DNA of 64,000 nucleotides from Tepidicella xavieri (GTDB lineage: Bacteria; Pseudomonadota; Gammaproteobacteria; Burkholderiales; Burkholderiaceae_C), in contig NZ_SNYL01000004.1 of NCBI RefSeq assembly GCF_004363315.1, positions 147,677-211,676 of the forward strand. The letters run 5' to 3'. A program made the translations under genes and the position numbers. Below, in pieces: positions 63,905 through 64,000 of the stretch. How positions within the stretch are numbered: position 1 is the stretch's first letter; every line of letters begins with the position of its first letter. The notes under the pieces are model-generated. The model saw only the letters and a list, made by a program, of their open reading frames with translations. It had not been told where the DNA came from and made no database searches.

Positions 63905-64000
63905 AGAAAGGTCTGCACAACCCCCGCTGGGGCGGCTGTTGTCGGCTGATGTTTCAGATGGCGATATCTTGGAGCGTTCGAGGGGCAAGTTCGAGGCCTT
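63905..64000 (+). mobile_element. Possible left edge of an IS5-like element (cut by window end)
   Basis: The last ~100 bases hold no recognisable gene. From about 63905 the sequence AAAGGTCTGCACAACCCCC has the look of an insertion-sequence terminus, and its GC content is higher than that of the ligase gene beside it. Only one end is in the window and no transposase is visible, so this is a guess from appearance. Confidence 0.2.

Overview
The window is 64 kb of GC-rich DNA from a betaproteobacterium, most probably of the order Burkholderiales (Comamonadaceae or a close relative). The assignment rests on several things: the ZapB-like/ZapA pair followed by a 6S RNA, a SWIB-domain protein, an IF-3 gene that appears to start with ATC, a DUF4212 plus VC_2705-type symporter pair, and the thrS-infC-rpmI-rplT-pheS-pheT-ihfA order. 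No tRNA or rRNA gene, CRISPR array or complete insertion sequence was recognised.

Layout. 1-3656: the 3' part of pepA, holC, a SWIB-domain gene, rraA and a TauE/SafE-family permease. 3657-4472: a 6S RNA gene and the ZapA/ZapB-like pair, all on the minus strand. 4523-32617: a very long plus-strand cobalamin locus. A cobalamin riboswitch is followed by btuB, cobB, a signal-less BtuF-like protein, cobU, btuF-btuC-btuD, a solo CbiM-like permease, cobA, cobG, cobH, cobI, cobJ, (cobK on the minus strand), cobL, cobM, cobF, cobO, cobW, cobN, a ChlI/ChlD-type chelatase gene, cbiB, cobC, cobQ and cobT. Most neighbours overlap by ATGA, so translation is probably coupled. This is the aerobic (late cobalt insertion) pathway. 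CobS/CobT-type chelatase subunits are replaced by a ChlI-like ATPase and a vWA domain. The two lie in different frames, joined at an A_AAA_AAA slippery heptamer. No cobalamin synthase (CobS/CobV), BluB or alpha-ribazole phosphatase gene is seen here.

32777-39662: a small-subunit/large-subunit sodium:solute symporter, a small membrane protein, a lytic transglycosylase, and the divergent ppsR/ppsA pair (PEP synthase and its regulator). 39727-49655: a minus-strand defence island. A frameshifted WYL regulator is followed by hsdM, hsdS, a RhuM-Fic fusion, an AAA ATPase, a TOPRIM-like DUF4276 protein and hsdR, i.e. a type I restriction-modification operon carrying three extra genes. 50021-57323: the translation operon thrS to ihfA. 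57327-63845: an O6-alkylguanine repair gene, then envelope polysaccharide genes (phosphohexomutase, GT4 glycosyltransferase, waaA, GT2 glycosyltransferase, and a lower-GC O-antigen ligase-like gene). The last ~100 bases may be the edge of a mobile element.

The two observations most worth following are the apparent -1 frameshift that would make one cobalt-chelatase gene encode two subunits (27319-27342), and the RhuM-Fic/AAA/TOPRIM trio embedded and translationally coupled inside the restriction operon (42980-45803).
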